Shown here piece after piece: positions 62,375-64,000 of a stretch of DNA of 64,000 nucleotides. This stretch comes from Neoroseomonas eburnea (GTDB lineage: Bacteria; Pseudomonadota; Alphaproteobacteria; Acetobacterales; Acetobacteraceae). Made by a program: the position numbers and the translations under genes. Each line of letters opens with the position of its first letter. Within the stretch, counting starts at the first letter, position 1. Below the pieces are notes generated by a model, which saw only the letters and a program-made list of their open reading frames with translations, searched no databases and was not told where the DNA came from. Location: contig NZ_JAAEDL010000014.1 of assembly GCF_018129005.1 (NCBI RefSeq), positions 62,001-126,000 on the forward strand. The letters are read 5' to 3'.

Positions 62375-64000
62375 CGCGCGGCGAGCCAGGTGCCGTAGAA
62401 GCTCGGCCGGCCGACCGCCTCGAAACCGAAGCCGCGCACCCGCGGTGCCGCAGCGAAGACCTGCGGTTCCTCGAAGAGCGGGATGACGTAGGCCTTGTCG
62501 AGGATGTAGCGCTGCACGTCGCCGGTCAGCGCTAGGCGCTTCGCAGGGTCGGTCTCGGAGGCGATGGCCTCCAGCAGGCGGTTGAGCTCGTCGTCGCGGA
62601 AGCTCTGCACGCGCTGGCTGACGCCGCCCGTCTGCAGCAGCGCGTTGCGGGTGGTCGGATAGTAGTTGCTGCGGATCACGTCCGGGTCGGCGCGGCCGAC
62701 CATGGCGGGGGCGACCGGCGTCTTCGCCGGATCGAGGCTGTCCACCGTGCGGGAGCCGAGATCCCCCGCCATCACGTTGAGCCGCACCCCGACCCGGCTC
62801 CATTGCTGGGCGACGAGCTGCAGCGTGTCCTTGTTGCGCGGCTGCGGCGGGGATTCATAGGCGGTCAGGATCAGCTCCCGCCCGTCCTTCTGGCGCACGC
62901 CGTTCGGACCCAGGGTCCAGCCCGCTTCCTCGAGCAGCCGCACGGCGAGTGCCGGGTCGTAGGTCAGCCGGTCGGCGAGGTTGACATAGCCCTGCGCCGT
63001 CGAGGCGATGACCGAGGTCGCCTTCGGGTAGTTGGGGGAGAAGAGGGTATCCACCACCTCCTGCGCATTGGTGGCGTGCAGCAGGGCGCGACGGACACGG
63101 ATGTCGGCCACCAGCGGGTTGTCCGGGCGGAAGGCGATGGAATTGTTCACGCCGCGCGTGGAGGGCGCAAAGAGCTGGAAGCCGCGCGAGGTCACGCGGC
63201 CCTCGTCATAGGCCTGCACCTGGCGGATGACATGCGCCTGGCCGGAGAGCAGCCCGCCGATGCGCACGCTGTCCTCGCCGCTGACGATGATGCGCACGGT
63301 ATCGAGCAGCGCGCGGCCCTGGTGCGGGTGCTTCGCCGGGCCCCAGGCGTAGTCGCGCCGCGCGTTCAGCACCAGTTCCCGGCCCAGCACCTGCCGCGCC
63401 ACCACGAAGGGGCCGGAGCCGATGATCTTCGTCGCATCGCCGAGCTGGTCGAAGGGTAGCGCCAGGGTGGCCGGCGAGACGAGGCCGGAGCCGATCACCG
63501 AGGTTCCCTGCAGGAAGCCCGGCGAGGGCGCGCGGAAAGCGAAGCGCACGGTCAGCGGATCGATCACCTCGCTGCGCTGGTAGTTGGTGATGACCTCCGA
63601 GACCGGCTGCCGCAGCTCGCGATTGCCAAGGCCGAAGGTGTCGTAGTTCTTCGCCACTGCCGCAGCGTCCAGCGGCGTGCCGTCGGAGAAGGTGACGCCG
63701 GGGCGCAGCCTGAAGACGTATTCGGTGGCGTCGGCGTTGACCGTCCAGCTCTCCGCGATCCAGGGCTCGATCTCGAGCGTCTGCGGGTTCTGGTAGGTCA
63801 GCTTGTCGGTGATCTGATTGAGCACGCCGCCATTCGGATAGAAGCCGCCGGCGGGCGGATAGAGGTTCGTATAGGTCTGCTGCTCCAGGTAGATCAGCGT
63901 GCCCCCTTGGACCGGGGCGCCTTGGGCGGCGGCGGCCCGTGTGCCGATCGCGGCGAGGGCCGGCAGCAGGGCGGGGGCGGCGAGGAGGTGGCGTCGGGTG
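62371..64000 (-). CDS. ABC transporter substrate-binding protein, KPN_01854 type, first codon outside window
   Basis: At least 542 residues are visible. The frame stays open to the window edge and starts TRRHLLAAPALLPALAAIG with a twin-arginine-like signal peptide cleaved after AAAA, so only the initiator Met is probably missing. The mature protein begins VQGGTLIYLEQQTYTNLYPPAGGFYPNGG and has the SBP_bac_5 fold (TYQNPQTLEIEPWIAESW, VFRLRPGVTFSDGTPLDAAAV). It is the first gene of the importer/monooxygenase operon. Ligand unknown; the TIGR family named for KPN_01854 has the same neighbours. Confidence 0.9.
   Translation of the reverse strand, partial: TRRHLLAAPALLPALAAIGTRAAAAQGAPVQGGTLIYLEQQTYTNLYPPAGGFYPNGGVLNQITDKLTYQNPQTLEIEPWIAESWTVNADATEYVFRLRPGVTFSDGTPLDAAAVAKNYDTFGLGNRELRQPVSEVITNYQRSEVIDPLTVRFAFRAPSPGFLQGTSVIGSGLVSPATLALPFDQLGDATKIIGSGPFVVARQVLGRELVLNARRDYAWGPAKHPHQGRALLDTVRIIVSGEDSVRIGGLLSGQAHVIRQVQAYDEGRVTSRGFQLFAPSTRGVNNSIAFRPDNPLVADIRVRRALLHATNAQEVVDTLFSPNYPKATSVIASTAQGYVNLADRLTYDPALAVRLLEEAGWTLGPNGVRQKDGRELILTAYESPPQPRNKDTLQLVAQQWSRVGVRLNVMAGDLGSRTVDSLDPAKTPVAPAMVGRADPDVIRSNYYPTTRNALLQTGGVSQRVQSFRDDELNRLLEAIASETDPAKRLALTGDVQRYILDKAYVIPLFEEPQVFAAAPRVRGFGFEAVGRPSFYGTWLAAR

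Overview
The window is a GC-rich chromosomal segment with strongly GC-biased third codon positions, short intergenic gaps and many translationally coupled operons. The gene content points to an alphaproteobacterium, most likely a Roseomonas-like member of the Acetobacteraceae. Pointers are the hut pathway with HutF, two Bug/TctC binding proteins, a small protein with the HNGGPPL motif, and dispersed palindromic intergenic repeats. The taxonomic call is an inference, because there is no rRNA gene in the window.

Left part (1-13492): the end of a PhoR-like histidine kinase; a large RTX/Calx-beta extracellular nuclease; an NtaA-type flavin monooxygenase; a DUF808 membrane protein; a nitric-oxide response locus (nsrR divergent from a truncated haemoglobin and a RIC iron-sulfur repair gene, with two palindromic operators between); a holin-like membrane protein; a DMT exporter; and a three-gene MacAB-like exporter.

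Middle-left (13609-20334): a tRNA-Thr(CGU) with a truncated tyrosine recombinase against its 3' end, then aqpZ, a Yip1 protein, ampG plus a DUF486 gene, alanine dehydrogenase, a probably decayed gene and a MarR regulator.

Histidine utilisation (20364-27111): hutI-hutH-hutU leftward and hutF-hutC rightward from one HutC-type operator. They take histidine to N-formylglutamate; the last enzyme, HutG, is not in the window. An aldo/keto reductase with a stop codon at its catalytic tyrosine follows, then LysR, a Bug protein, an XRE-cupin regulator with duplicated operators, a small conserved protein, a GNAT enzyme, an RraA-like protein with an orphan ABC binding protein, and a LOG-family enzyme.

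Iron-type operon (35440-40259): imelysin, di-heme oxidoreductase, imelysin-like and DUF1513 genes, all overlapping or nearly so, with a Fur-like inverted repeat upstream. Next come an AsnC regulator, a Bug protein, a DUF2459 lipoprotein, LolA, a PuuD-like hydrolase, a predicted small RNA with its own promoter and terminator, an FAH-family enzyme, exonuclease III, a lipoprotein, a SoxR/DoxX pair with a textbook SoxR box, DedA, an ArnT-like glycosyltransferase, RsmB, an amidase, a thioesterase and an MlrC-type peptidase.

Right end (56663-64000): a tightly coupled seven-gene operon of a peptide-type ABC importer, a luciferase-like monooxygenase and two carboxymuconolactone-decarboxylase-fold proteins. 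It corresponds to a recurring but functionally uncharacterised gene set and is the best candidate for an undescribed system here.

A family of composite palindromic repeats (at least ten loci) lies just after stop codons across the window. A second dispersed palindrome family occurs twice.
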